NCBI GenBank assembly: GCA_964007475.1
Contig: OZ023275.1
Location: forward strand, 38,993,381 to 39,057,380
Length of the DNA stretch: 64,000 nucleotides
Reading direction: 5' to 3'
Origin: Hybos culiciformis
Taxonomy: Eukaryota; Arthropoda; Insecta; Diptera; Hybotidae
The notes beneath the pieces are model-generated. The model was not told the origin of the DNA. It did no database searches and saw only the letters and a program-made list of their open reading frames with translations. Below are positions 39,404 to 52,659 of this stretch, one piece after another. Positions within the stretch are counted from its first letter, which is position 1, and every line of letters begins with the position of its first letter. A program made the position numbers and the translations under genes.

Positions 39404-39409
39404 AATAAA
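39404..39409 (+). terminator. candidate polyadenylation signal AATAAA (KIAA0232-like gene)
   Basis: AATAAA about 255 nt past the stop codon, in the context CCCAATAAAAAC. It is a reasonable end for this transcript, though such hexamers are frequent here. Confidence 0.4.
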
Positions 39410-41300
39410 AACTTTTACAATTTTTGTAATTTTCATAATAAGACGCCTTACTACTATATTAAAAATTTCTTAAAAATAATATTTTCCATTAATGTTTCTA
39501 AATGTTACATAATAATAAAAAATAGTAAAAAAATAGTATGAACACAATTTTTTCAAATATAATCTCTTGATTCATACATTTTTTAAGTATTTTGGTTTCA
39601 AAACACAATGTAATTTTTCGCTGACCGCTGCATTGTTAGAATATTGAAAATTTGGTTCTTTTTACTAGTCTATGTATTCTAATGTTTATAAAAAATTGCA
39701 GATGAAAGTTAGTTTTAGTTCAATTTATATAAAACATTAGTTAAAATGTAGAGAGTTCTTTTTTACACCCATTGTAAAAACTTATATTAAACATAAAAAT
39801 TAAAAATTTATAGTTAAACTCTTCTATCAATCTTATTGGGTATGAAAACAATTTTTTTTATTTGTGTCATGTTACACTTAATCACTTTCCAATTTATTTA
39901 AGTAGATTTGATAAACTATTTGTTCCAAAAAATAAAAAAAAAATGTAATTACTTCCAAGCGAATTTAGTAGAAAAACATTGCTGAAAAATAACTTTTTTA
40001 TTTCTTTAAAAATGTATGAGAAATTTCGAGATTTCTAATTTTATAAATTTATTAATATAATATTTAATTTTAAATATTTATTTTGAAAATAACAAAAATT
40101 ATTTGCATAATGAGAAACTTCAAAATCTCATCTTTTGGAAGAATTAAAAAATATTATATTTCTGAGTTGTAAATAACTTAAAACCTATATATGAAATGTT
40201 TTCTTACCATGTTGAATAAAAAAGATTGGCTAAAGAAGCAACTAAAAAAATAATAAACTGACTAGGATTTTGGGGATATTGGTATATTTTTTTTCCTAAT
40301 TTAAACATCTGATTTGAATATATTTTTTAGTTATGAAACCAATTTGGTCTTTAAGAAAATTATTGTTTTTTTATATTTACTGTCAATTTTTTTTACCAAA
40401 AAGCCTCAGAACGTTCATTATTTATTGAAACCAAATTTTTTTTGGAACGTTTATTTTCTTATATCTAAAAATAGCAAAAAATATAATTTTAAATCTCGAC
40501 AAAAAAATATCTTCCACAGTTATCTTTCTTATTTCATATTTGTTTATTTATAATGTGTAATGTGCAATGTTTTAAAAAATTAAAGGTTGTTTCCACATAA
40601 CTAAAATTTATTTTAATTTCAAATCAGTGTAATATATTATGTATTTATAGAAGTAAAATAACAAACAATATTTAGTTCTTTGTTCAAAAGCTAAAAGTAA
40701 GGAAATTAATTTCTTTTTAATAAATATTTATTCTATTTGATAGAAATAAATCTTTATTAAAAACAAAATTTAAATTAATTTTAAGTTGTAATTAAAAAAT
40801 ATGTAAGGGATATAGACAGATCTAATCAACTTATATTACTTATTCATAAATATTCTGATAACTAGTATATATTTCTTTAATTTATCAATATCAAAAATTA
40901 TAGTAAGCTCATTCATTTTCGGCATAATTCAATAATTAAAGATTTCTAATTAATCTTAATTTATCTAAGAAAATACAATGTAAAGAGAAATTATACTGTT
41001 GCTTTGAATAAATTTTTGTTTTATAAATTAAATACTGGGTACAAATAATGTTGCAACATATACATTTTTTAAATATTTATAAATTTAAATTTAATAACTT
41101 AAATAGAATTATTTTCTCAACACTATGATTATTTCCTCCTGAAATGAGTTATTGTGAAATCAATCGCAATGGGCTAACAGGAGGATATCTCTAACCAATT
41201 TTTTTTATCGATCAAAATATGAAAATTTTGATTTTATTTTGTGAAATACTTCTTTTCCCCCCACTATTAAGAATAGAGAAATATTTTTATAATTATTTTA

Positions 41301-41358
41301 TTGTTAACTTTTTTTAAATCTTTGTTAACTTTTTTTTAAATCTGTTAACTTATTTTAA
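41301..41358. repeat. three-copy short tandem repeat
   Basis: Three successive units of about 20 bp, each beginning TGTTAACTT and running into a T-tract and AAATC. Noncoding. Confidence 0.7.
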
Positions 41359-44300
41359 AAAATCTTTGCGACATTATTAGTTCCGAATATTATTTTTTTA
41401 ACTACTTGTAATATATTAAGTTGTTTAGATCTTTCTTTAATGAAAATTATCCATTTAAAAAAAAAAACTATTAAGACATAATAAATAATTTGTGCAAAGT
41501 AGCAGCATGAAATATAAATAAGAGAAAATCAAAGTAAATTTTAAACTTAATATTTCAATGAGAGCTGATATTTTATATAAGTATTCAGTTATTAATGAAA
41601 ATTTTAATGTCGTTATCATTCCGGTATTTAAAAAATTTGATGCGCTAAGAAAATTGGGCTTGAAATAAAATCTGTAATTGGTGTGATAAAAATTTATGAA
41701 ATACTTTTTTTTTGTAAAATAAATCGTTTACAAACTTAACGAAATCTGAAATATATTAATAAAAATAAAATTTAGTTACTTAAGAATGTTAAAAACTACA
41801 ATTATGAATTGCAAAATGAAAATGGATTATTTCATATAAATTCCATGATAAGTTCGAAGAAATAGAAAAATAATGGTAAAAAGCCCTGCAACTCTAACGT
41901 GCACCAAATAATTTATCCAAAATAAAAGTTTGGCCGAGGATATTCTAGTTGAATATATAATTGTGTAATAATCCAGCACATTTGTTTACCATAATTAAGA
42001 TAAGGTTAGGTTTAAATATTAAATTAGTTTCTTGGAATGAAAAAAAATTCATTAAAATTTTCAATATTAAATTACAATTATCTAAGGATTATTTGAAAAT
42101 TTATGAAGAAAAAAAGTTATGTTATTTTTTTTTAATTTTAAAGTAATCAATAACCAAATTGAATTCTTCGTAATCGTAGGGGGTTATTATAAATTTGATC
42201 GAACGTAAACATCATATAAAAATTTTATTTTAAAATTTATTTTAATGAAATTCAATGAATATATATTTCACTCGAATGAAATTTTAATTTTCGATCGTTA
42301 TTCTTAATAACCTTTCAGGAAAACTAGAACTGGTATTAAATATCGTACCGTACCAAAAATAATAAAAATCCAATATCTGACTGATTTATTTGTTTTCAAT
42401 AGCAGCTTATATCTTGTACTGCAAGCTTATTTTTATTAACTTAGTTAATTTTTAACATTTAAGTTAACAGTATCCGGCTATTAAAGAAAAAAAGCTATTG
42501 AAAGATTATAAATTTAACGTCTGACCATTTATAGGCTCAATTCTGCATCATTCTGGTGCAAAAGAATATTTTTAAAGTTCTTATCACATTCTTCTGGGGT
42601 GGAATATTTATTTTAAATATAATAAAAATCTTATAAAAAATTAAATTACAATTTGAAAAATATTCTTTTCTATGTTTTGGTTTTATAACTTTGCGTTAGT
42701 TTTGTAAAATCTAATAATTACCCGTACGTATCTGTTGAGAATATGCGAAATTTTATTAGAATAGCAAGTTTTTTTAGAGCAAAGTAATCAATAATTATTG
42801 TTTTTATCACTGTCTAATGGTAATTTAAAATATTCCGTATCTTCACACTATCTATGTGGTGAAATAATTTTAAGAGATTTATATACTCATCTTAAAATTA
42901 AATTTATAATTGCATCTTTGGATTCATAATTTTTACGTTAGGGCTAAATCATAAAAACTTAATTAGGATAGGACTTCAAAAGAAAAAATATTTTTTGTTC
43001 AATCAGTGCTAGCAAAAAACATTGTTATTGTCCTATCCGTTCCAATTTTCAATAATAAAAATATTTTCTAATTTTCTATTCTATTATTATACTAATTGTA
43101 TAAAATACTTTGAGGAAATAAAAATAATTGGCAGGTTTAAATATGAATACAATTTGATGACAAGAAAAATATTAGATACTTTCTTAAATTAGACCAAAAA
43201 GTGTGGAATAGCAAAAAATTTAACTGGATTGATTAAAAGTAAAATATTTTACAATATTTTTAGTTTTTTTATTCTTTATTTTGTTTTAATTTTAAGAAAG
43301 AGGTACTTATGATATTTGTTTTTAAAAAAGTAATCTCTTTCAAATATCTTGAACATTTGATATTAAAAAGTTTTTTATTTATTTTTTTTTTTTTTGTTAA
43401 GTAAGCAATATTTTTAAATAAGAATTTGAAAAATTAAGATATGTATGAAAATTCAGATAACTTCGTTGAGGTGGTAGTCTAGTCCCTGCGATAAGTTTGA
43501 AGGACCAAGTAAGTAGAAATTTCAACTGAGTAAAAATAATTATCATTTGAAATATAGTTTAGGGACGTAGTTTCGTCAAGTTTACCTGGCTTTACCTGGT
43601 GTTTATTTTATTTCGTTAAATGTATCAAATGCAAGACGCGATGTAACTTTGTTTATATGGATTTGTTGAATTTTATTGGGTAACGTAATTTGAATTCATA
43701 ATGTTCTAGTTATCCGATAATTAATTTGTTTATCTTGTTTCCAATTTTTTTCAGAAAGTTCTGAGAAAAACTTTCAAAATTAAAATACAATAGACTTTGA
43801 AAAAATAATACATCTTCAAAGTTTAAAGACTTAAAGGAATCTATTGAAATTCAATTTTATTTACTATAAATATTAAATTTACAAAAAAAATATTTATTTT
43901 TCAATTAACATGAAACGGAATAAATTGAAACGGAGTAATGAAAAATGTATTAAAATTCTAGTTAAGTTATAAACGTAAATTTATTAAATAAATAAACATT
44001 AACTTATTAACAAAATAATATTGAACCCGCCGATTTGGGTGAAATTTTATTATGCAATTTTCAAATAATTTTTCTTTCATTTATATAATCACATATTTTA
44101 ATAATTATTATAAAATATTATTAAATAATTAAATTAAAGAATATTAATATAAATAAAGTCTTTAGATAATTGTAACTGTAGGAGAACAACACAAAAAAAA
44201 TATTTAATTTTTCGTGAAATGTGTAACCCTAATAGTAATAAATCTGTTTTTGAATTGTTTTTAGTGTCAGAATTTTTTTTTTAAATACAATAATATTCTA

Positions 44301-47300
44301 AGAATATAACTATCCTGACCTAAGAATCAAATTATTTGATGGTAAAATGTGTTTGTTCAGGTAAAGTAGTTTATTCTCAAACCAAGAAGAAAATAAATTA
44401 ATATTTTAATTTTCCTAATGATTTTTTTAAGTATTTATTATTTTATTCAGTTCGCGAAAAAGTGTTTCGTCCTCAGAAAATTTAATTTCTATAAAGTGGA
44501 TGATAGTGGCAAAAAAAAGTACATACATATTTGATTCAAATGTTTTTAAAAACTTATTTCGCATTCTAAAAAGTTTAATGATCAATCTTTTTCATATTTA
44601 AAAAAAAAATTAGGTGTATATTGTGCCTTCGTTAAATAAACAGAAAGATTTTCGTTAAACAAAAAATTAAAGAAATGTAAATAAATTAAAAAATCACATA
44701 AAAATTTATAATTTTTTTTAATCTGATTTTTTATTTATGGAGTATTATATTTATGTTCCGTTTATTAGTATTCAAATTTTTAAAATCTGTTAAAACTATT
44801 TAAAATTTAACATACAAGTTGGAAAACGCATTCATGTGTTATCAAATCTAACTTTATTACGGACCACACAAATTATCACATAAAATTTGTTTTGAATTCT
44901 TAATCTTTTTTACAAAAATTTCATGAATGTTAATAAATAGCAATTGAACAAAATAATACATTCAATAATATTAAGAATTGTAACATAATTTAATATTATA
45001 TTTAAAAAAATCAAAATTCATAATGTATTTTTAACAAAAAGTTCTTAATGTTCGTAACAGGCCGGATAACGTATTTTTGTAAAATTCTACGTCGGGAGTA
45101 TTACCATAAAAGATTTACTATAAGTAAATAAATATAAAAGAATTTAAAAACATCAAATTCCCTTTATTTGGTACTTATTTTTTGTAGTTAAATAATAATC
45201 CGGTCTGTGTAAAAAATTTAAATAGTTTTGTAATTAAAAATCAATTCTTTAAATTTTTAAAATAATTATTGATCCTATTTATTTAATAGATATTATCAGT
45301 TTTATTATTATTTATATTCAGCACATTTTTTCTTATTGATGAAAATGTTAACGTTATTTCAGTTTTATCTTCTCTTATAATTATTTGATGTATTAATGAG
45401 CTCCATCAAAATATCAATAATCACTATTATATACCTACATAATAATAATTTTTTTAATATCAATTTTAAAACCTAAAAAAAAAATTAAAGAAATTTATAT
45501 GATGAAAAATTCTTAAAAGGAAAAAATATAAAAGTCATAGATTGCGAAGAATATTACTTCATTGGTAATAATAACTCAAATTAGTTTAATTATAATATCA
45601 ATTATCGTCTGAGAATACCTTAATTGATCAAAAAAAAAAAAAAGTAATTGTGTTTAAGTCATTCTTAAAAATTAGTTTTCAATAATGCAATTCGAGCTGA
45701 TTTCTACAGCTTTTTGGACCTTTAATTTGAAGCATAGTGAATAGTTGTCAAATTTCTATTTCTTGATTATCTTAAACTTGATAGTAAAAAATTTAAATCG
45801 TTCTTTTACTTCCTTATAGTTTTTATTTTTCAAACAAAAAATGTTTGTTTTCAGATTTTTTATATTATTATAAAAACTTAGTTTATTACAAATAACATTT
45901 TGTTATCGTGTGGGTTCTGTACCCAATTTTTTTTTTTTTTTTTTGTATATATTTACTAGGATTCGAATGCATTTTTGACACAATTCTTGGAAATAATTTA
46001 AGCTTTTTTGACTTATTCATTATTCATTTATTGTCTTAAAAAAAACTTTATTTGTTAATATTTATAAAGAAAACAAAATTTATAAACTAAAAAATTATAT
46101 ATGCATACATATAAAAAAAAAATTATATTATGTAAAATATAAAAAAATTAATTAAGCAAAATTAAACTTTACTTACACAAATTACAAGTAATTTGCCAAA
46201 AAAAAAAAAAGTAAAAAAAAAAAAAACAAAAAAGTTTAAAACACAAAAAAAAAATAAATAAACAAACAGCAATTATTTTATAAAAATTTAAAATTGCTAA
46301 GAAAAAACATAACAAAAAAAAAATTAAACACGAAAAAAATAATTAAAAAAAAAAATCAAAAAGAAAAATTAAAAATTAGTGTGCAACTTCAAAAAAAAAA
46401 TTAAAAAAAAATACGGTATAAAATGTTGGTTATTTTTTATATTTATTTTCAAAAAAATCACATTTTTTGAAAACACTTAAATAAATTTTAACAAAAAAAA
46501 AAGTTCAAAAAATGGTTCAACGTCATTTAAAACAACTCCCCAAATATATTATAACAAAAATAAAAATATGCAAAAAATAAAAAGACAAATTTATAATGTT
46601 GCATACAGAAGAAAAAAAAAAATAATAAAATATTAATTTTTTTTTTCAATTTTCTCAAGCCTTCGAAAAATTATGCATCTCCATTTTCTATATATATTTT
46701 ATTATTTTTGTAATATGAAATTTTTATTTATTTATATAATAATGTATGAATATGGAATTAAATACGAAACATAATTTGATATCTTTTACTATTATTTTAA
46801 TTAAAATTTAATGCACAAAGTGTGGTAAAATTAATTATTGTAAATTGAAATTAAAAAATAAATTTGACATGCTTCTGCATTTTATAATAATTAAATCCAA
46901 GAAGTTAATTATTTATCGATACCTATGATAAAATAAATTTATTATCTCTAAAATTGAATGTACGGTTGAATTGAAAATTAAACTTAAAAATTTAATTTAA
47001 TTTGATTAAAAAGGTAAAAAACATGGATAAAATGAATAAGTTTAAGAAAGTCTATATATATACATTATTTTTTGGTTAATTTTGTTTTGAATTTTTCTTT
47101 TTTGTAATTAAAACGATTTATATTTTGTCGTTTCGGAACTAAGTACTACACTTTTTTTAAAAATATTAAAATGTCATAAAAAAAATTGTAAAGTCTTTTA
47201 AAGTTTAATCTATTAAAATTCATACGTATAATTTTTTTTTTTATGTTTGTTATGTTCTATCGAAAAATGTTTGTAACATTTTAGTCTAAGAAAAATTACA

Positions 47301-47393
47301 TAACTAATAGATACATATATGTATAAATATTGGCATCAAGGAAGGATAATAAATAAAGGAAAAAAATAAATTGAGAAAAGGAAAATTCATTGT

Positions 47394-47399
47394 TTTATT
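47394..47399 (-). terminator. candidate polyadenylation signal (HIGD2A-like gene)
   Basis: TTTATT on the plus strand reads AATAAA on the minus strand, about 260 nt beyond the stop codon. Weak evidence given the base composition. Confidence 0.3.
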
Positions 47400-47661
47400 T
47401 TGGGATAAAAAAAAATTGCGGCAATGTTTACTTGATTTCGACAAACACTTTTCTTATAAATTTATAATCAGATAAATGGCATCAGTGATTATACCTTTAA
47501 CAAGGTAGTAGGTATGGATGGGTCTTCCTCCTAAAAAAGAAATTCTTAAATAAAACTCAGAAATTCATAATAATTTAATTTAATGTTTTAATTCTTACAC
47601 TGAAATATAAACTCATTCCATCAAATAAAAGAAACAACAAAGTTTTGATGACATAAAATTC

Positions 47662-48657
47662 TTATTTGTAAGTCATTGCGACTCCAACTATCAATGCTAC
47701 AACCGTGAAGCCTTGTGCAATTATTCGACTTCTCATCATTATTTGTGACATTTTCTTATCACCTTTTCGAAAATTATATAATCCAAAACCTAAAGCACCT
47801 GCAGTAGCGAGGCAACCTAAAATAAAAATATTCTTTTTATTATTTTATTTAGTTCCTAATTAGGTCAATGAAGTTTTGTAATTTTTTAAAGAGTATGTAT
47901 TTTCTACGGACTTGAAGAATTAATATTTCGACCTAGTGTGCCATGATCCATGATCGCCAGTAAAATATTGAAATGAAAATTTTAAAATAGCTTGATGTTT
48001 TTAATTATTTTTCGTGTATGACACTTATTTATAGGTAGATTTTATAGATAGACTGAAATAAATGTTGGACCATCTTCCAAACTTTTAAGCAAAAAAAAAT
48101 ATTTATTTATAGCTAAGCTAAAGAAATCTTGTAGTATCTCTTTTGATAGTATCCTTCGGCAATGTTAAATTCAGTTCCGAAATAATTAGAATGGGCTGAA
48201 TGGAACATTTTTGAATCCAAGCTGTCTTGGGTAGAACAATGAACTGTAAGTGTAAGAGCAATTTGTCCGGTGACAACAAAATATTAATATCTTCTAAGGT
48301 ACCTAGCTCTGCTTAAGATTAATGTCTAAAGTATATACTGGTAAGATCTCCTCATACATTATAGTTTATAGAGGCACTGAGATTGTGGCTCTACATAGGT
48401 ATACGCAATGTAAATTGAAATTGTCTCTCCAAATGTAAATAAGTGCCAAAATCTAGTGCTGGTCAGTGAACTGCCAAAATTAATACTAGAACTAGAAACT
48501 AAAATATTCTAATATGTATTTAATTACCAATCGGAACAAAAGGATTTTCATTTATTTTTCTTAACATTTTTTCTCGCGTAGTTTCAGGATTAACAAAATC
48601 TTGTCGTAATTGAATCCAATCTAGCTCTGTCAAATTGCTTTCTTCATTTTTAGCCAT
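47662..48657 (-). CDS. HIG1 domain family member 2A-like protein
   Basis: Small mitochondrial inner-membrane protein related to yeast Rcf1, whose family assists cytochrome c oxidase and supercomplex assembly. Exons: 48657-48528 and 47816-47662 with a 711-bp intron; the G|GT phase agrees, giving 94 aa (human HIGD2A is 106). Conserved family motifs are visible: REKMLRKINENPFVPIGCLA, then GFGLYNFRKGD, then SQIMMRSRIIAQGFTV. They include the RxxxQ signature and two hydrophobic segments (about residues 43-58 and 75-92). The extreme N-terminus is short and acidic. The gene was recovered by splicing because each exon is too short to stand out. The paralogue HIGD1 is less likely, since GCLATA and RIIAQGFTV match the 2A type. 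Confidence 0.9.
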
Positions 48658-49985
48658 TCTCACAACACAATCAGCTCAATAACGACAATATTTTATTTTT
48701 AATTACAATTTTGGGCCGCTTGAACTGGTTTAAAAAGTTAAATCACTAAATATTATTTGTTTTTGTTTCTTAATATTTTATTTAAATTAATTTATTCATA
48801 ATATTATTCATATTCAAATTCAATCAGTCAAATCCAAGGTTATTTTTATTATTTTCCGATTAGATAACTACTAAACTACTACAACAGTACAACAATACAA
48901 CTACAGCCTACGACGCTACAAAAAAAAAAACCAAACCAAATTCTGCACCAATTTTAATTGTCAAAGCAACGTAAACTCCTGAAAGTTCTGACATGGTACT
49001 GACAACTTTATTCATAGATTTATCTCTCTACAAAAATATTTACAATGGATGACAAACAAAGCGGTGATTCTCTTGAAAAGTTGTTGGAATCAAAGACATT
49101 ATAAATAAAAAAGAGCGATTGATCTATCCTTTCTTTTTCAAAGTTCATTTCATTTCATAGAGATACTAGAGAGTTGAATTGAATATGAATTAAATCAGGT
49201 TCACCTGATAAAACACAGTTAACAAAAAAAAATATAAAAAAAAAACAAAATTAAACCTGGTTAGAAAAACACGTCAGTAAGTGAACATAAAGGACATAAA
49301 TCAGGAGTGAACATAAATCAGGAGATTTAATTTATGAATAATTTCGAGTTGTAGGCCATTTCAATTTTATTACAGCGAACTTTTCATTGGAGTGCTAAGT
49401 TTCCTTTTATTAGATTAATGGCGCTTACCGTGATATATCGAGAGCAACATATTGTTGACTATGAACTTTCTGAATTTTTTGTACTGCGCAGTGCTTCAAA
49501 AAAAGATTTGACAGTGTTTCCATTCAAGAAATTTTTATCCCTAGATTTTGTAAATATGATTTCACCCTGGAGGAACTTGCACTCTCCAGACTAGGAGAAA
49601 ACATGTTTATAAATGATTTTTAAAGGACATTTTAGATATCTTAAAATGTATTTTTAACTTTCATGAATAAGAGATTAATGGTTATCTCAATTTTCTATTT
49701 TTTAAAATATTACATTATAATGAAAAAGTTTCGTTTGAAAAATTTTTGATATTGCTCAGCATTGGAGTTTTTACTTCAAATTGTCATATTACATTAGTTA
49801 TATTTACACTATGATGCATGCATCTGATTCTTTTAATCTTTCTTTATAATTAAAATGTAGAAAATGTTTATTTGGCAAAATACCTAAATTTCATAAAGGG
49901 TTTATTTTAAAAGATACATATTTTTAAAGAATTTTTTTCTGTTTTATTCGAAAGTTGGTAACACTGACGTGAAGACTTTTTTAAG
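48658..49985. other. intergenic region between divergent genes
   Basis: This separates the HIGD2A-like gene (left, minus) from the probable 5' exon of the Gln-rich gene (right, plus) and so should contain both promoters. No TATA box or initiator can be assigned with confidence. I see no gene or repeat in it. Confidence 0.45.
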
Positions 49986-50204
49986 ACGCTCATCTCATAT
50001 TTTTTTGTGTGAAAAGTTTTCAATTTTAATAAAAATTACAAAAATTAAAAAGAAAAATTTGGTGAAAATTTTATTGAATTTTTATTTAAAAATTATAAAT
50101 AATTAAAGAAATATTTAATTCTGATGGAGAATACTTAAATAAAATCGGAATTAGTCGAAATAATTTTGGAAAAAAAAAAAAGAAAAAAAAAAGTGGAATA
50201 AAAA
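49986..50204 (+). other. candidate noncoding 5' exon of the Gln-rich gene
   Basis: A-rich leader-like sequence without a useful ORF, ending in AATAAAA at a GTGAGT donor (GT at 50205-50206). The next plus-strand acceptor that leads into coding sequence is TTTTAG at 55091-55100. The pairing would give a 4.9-kb 5' intron. Inferred from composition and donor only; the left boundary is approximate. Confidence 0.3.
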
Positions 50205-50698
50205 GTGAGTTTCGTTTTGAACAGAGGTTTTTTTTTTTTTTTTTTTGGTATTTTTTGTTTCATAATTGATTTGATCATTAGCTTTTTTTTTTGTAAGGCC
50301 GTGGAGTAGAAAAAAATATTTTTATTTTTTTTATGTATCTAATGTTTAATGTTAATGTTTTTTTTTTAGAAGAAAAAATACCGTTTTTTTTATTAGTGAA
50401 AATTTTTTTTTCACAGATTTCCGCTTAATTTTGGAAAATTGAGTTATTATTAGCTGTTTTTTGCGGCACTGCCTCAGAAAATAAAAGAATCCAAATTTAC
50501 CTACCTCCTACCTATATTCTCCATGTTTGGCCTTTGAAATATTAATCTATGAAATGGTTAACTACTTATTCACATTTCACACACTTCAGTCCAGTCACAG
50601 ATTCGAAATTTTGAAAATAATGTTCTTTGTTATAATTAGGGACAGGTAGATAGATTAGGTATCTACTTTAACTATACAATTACATGTAGATAGGTTTA

Positions 50699-50726
50699 GT
50701 AGGTACTTACCTAGGTAAGTACCTAC
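50699..50726. repeat. perfect 28-bp palindrome in TAGG-rich DNA
   Basis: A 14-bp half-site, GTAGGTACTTACCT, is followed immediately by its exact reverse complement, centred on CTAG. It is made of the same TAGG/TACC words as the microsatellites around it. Confidence 0.85.
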
Positions 50727-51250
50727 CTTAATCTGAACCTGTTTATATATCTACTTACCTATATATACCTAGTTAAGAAGTAAGAGCTATTTTTTGTATG
50801 GCTTTATCTGCCACAAAGTTAGATAGATTAGATAAATACCTAGATACGTTAGAGCACTTAAGAGCATTTTAAAATTAAGGTCCCTATAAAATCTTCACTG
50901 CGAATAATTTTCTAGACTTAGGTAGGTATTTAGATTTTATAACTTATAAGTTAGGTATTTTTTCTAAGGTTGAAAGAAATCTACTTATGGTATCATAACA
51001 TCGACTGCATTATTGATCAGTATTCTAACTTTTTTTAAAGTTTCAAATTTTCCAAAATCCTATGATTACTTTTTTTGTTCATAGACCTATACAAAAAAAA
51101 AGAATATTGGGGTTTCAAAAATGCAGAAGAAAATGGTGCTGGAGAGATAATTCGAACGTTATGATAAGTTGATTCTCTCATGTGTCAAACATAGGAAAGA
51201 TCTGATTTCTTTTTTATTTTCAAAGAGAAAAAAACTACTAAATAAAATAA

Positions 51251-51281
51251 TTAGGTAGGTAGGTACTTAGGTACTTAGGTA
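51251..51281. repeat. TAGG/TAGGTACT microsatellite
   Basis: Consecutive TTAGG, TAGG and TAGGTACT units. Same motif family as the tract at 761-779. Confidence 0.75.
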
Positions 51282-52659
51282 GATTGTATGTTCCAATTTT
51301 TCAAAGATAATGAGAAGGGAATTTGTTTTCTCAACTCAAGCCCAAATTTCGATATAGTGGACGTACAGGACACGGATTATTTTTGCTACTACATACACAA
51401 ACAAAAGAAGGAAATTATTTCATTTCTTTATGTTAGATTTAAAAAGAAAAAAAGTTTTAAAAGAATTAAGAAAGAGTTGATAAAAAAAAAATATGTTGAA
51501 CTTATTTAGATAATTTTCACAATTTACGTTTTAATTTATTTGTGATAGGTAAACAAAAATTTATGTTAATTTTAAAGATGAAAAAGTGTTTTAATTCTGT
51601 TATGATGGAATTTTAAGCTTTAGCCCTTAACAAGATTTTTGATAAATAATACAAATTAGTTATATTGCCTGGCATTCACGTTTAAAACAAGTATGTTAAA
51701 TTTTCATATTTTATTTTTTTTTCTATTACATGGAGAACTGCAGAATCTATTTAAAAAAAAATTTATAAGGACTTTTAACTTTGATGATAGAAGACTCATT
51801 ATGTTTATGGTTTTAAATTTTAGATTAGTTTTTTTTTTTAAATAGTGTTAATACATTTGTCATTTTGTAATGAAGAGCGTAATTATTTTTCAAAGAAGTT
51901 AATCGCAAATAGTAATTTTTTGAAAATTCCATGAAGTCAACATTCTAAAACATTTTATTTTTGCGACCATCAATTCCTGAAATATCTAGATGTATTTACA
52001 AGAACCTGTACATTGTACTTTCGTAGGAAAATTAAATTATTTTTTGCTGATTTAATAGGGAAACAAAATTTACGGGTCAATTTTCTAGTTTTGGTACCTA
52101 GCTACATATATAATTGGTTATTGAATAATTCTTTGATGAATTATTTGAACATTTCAATACCCAGTAAATTGGATTTCTAAAAGCTATTATTTATATGTAT
52201 ATAAAATTAAATATTATAAATAATTTCTGCCATTACAAAATAAACCTAGACTTTATGTATTTAAAAACTTCAGACCTTCAGTATTTAATACCTTCTCCGT
52301 ACATATTTTTTTTTTCTAGGGCAGAAGGATACTCTTAGAACTGAAAATTTAAAATAACAAAAATATGGATCATGATCGTCAAAATTTTTTTAATCCGTGG
52401 TGGTTTTGTGGTGTCAATATTTCTTAAGTAGGTAGGTACCTATCCCTATTTTTTGCCTTTTTTTTTTTTACTGGCTCTTAAAAATACACAGTAAATATTT
52501 TGTGTTAACAGGGACAATCCGGCAATGTAATATCTAGCTACGTATTTAATTTTTGTTTTTGATGATGATTTTCTACAAAGCAAAAAAAAATTATTAAAAT
52601 TTAAAAATATTATCTTAATTAAAAAACTATTATTTAATTTTATATATTTTTTTGCTTCA

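Larger units (their letters stand above)
39410..47661. other. AT-rich intergenic region
   Basis: About 8 kb without a supportable gene on either strand; open frames are short and low-complexity. There is a three-copy repeat of a TGTTAACTTTTTTTAAATC-like unit at 41301-41358, and long A-rich stretches near 46200-46650. The 3' UTR of the minus-strand HIGD2A-like gene lies at the right end. Confidence 0.6.
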
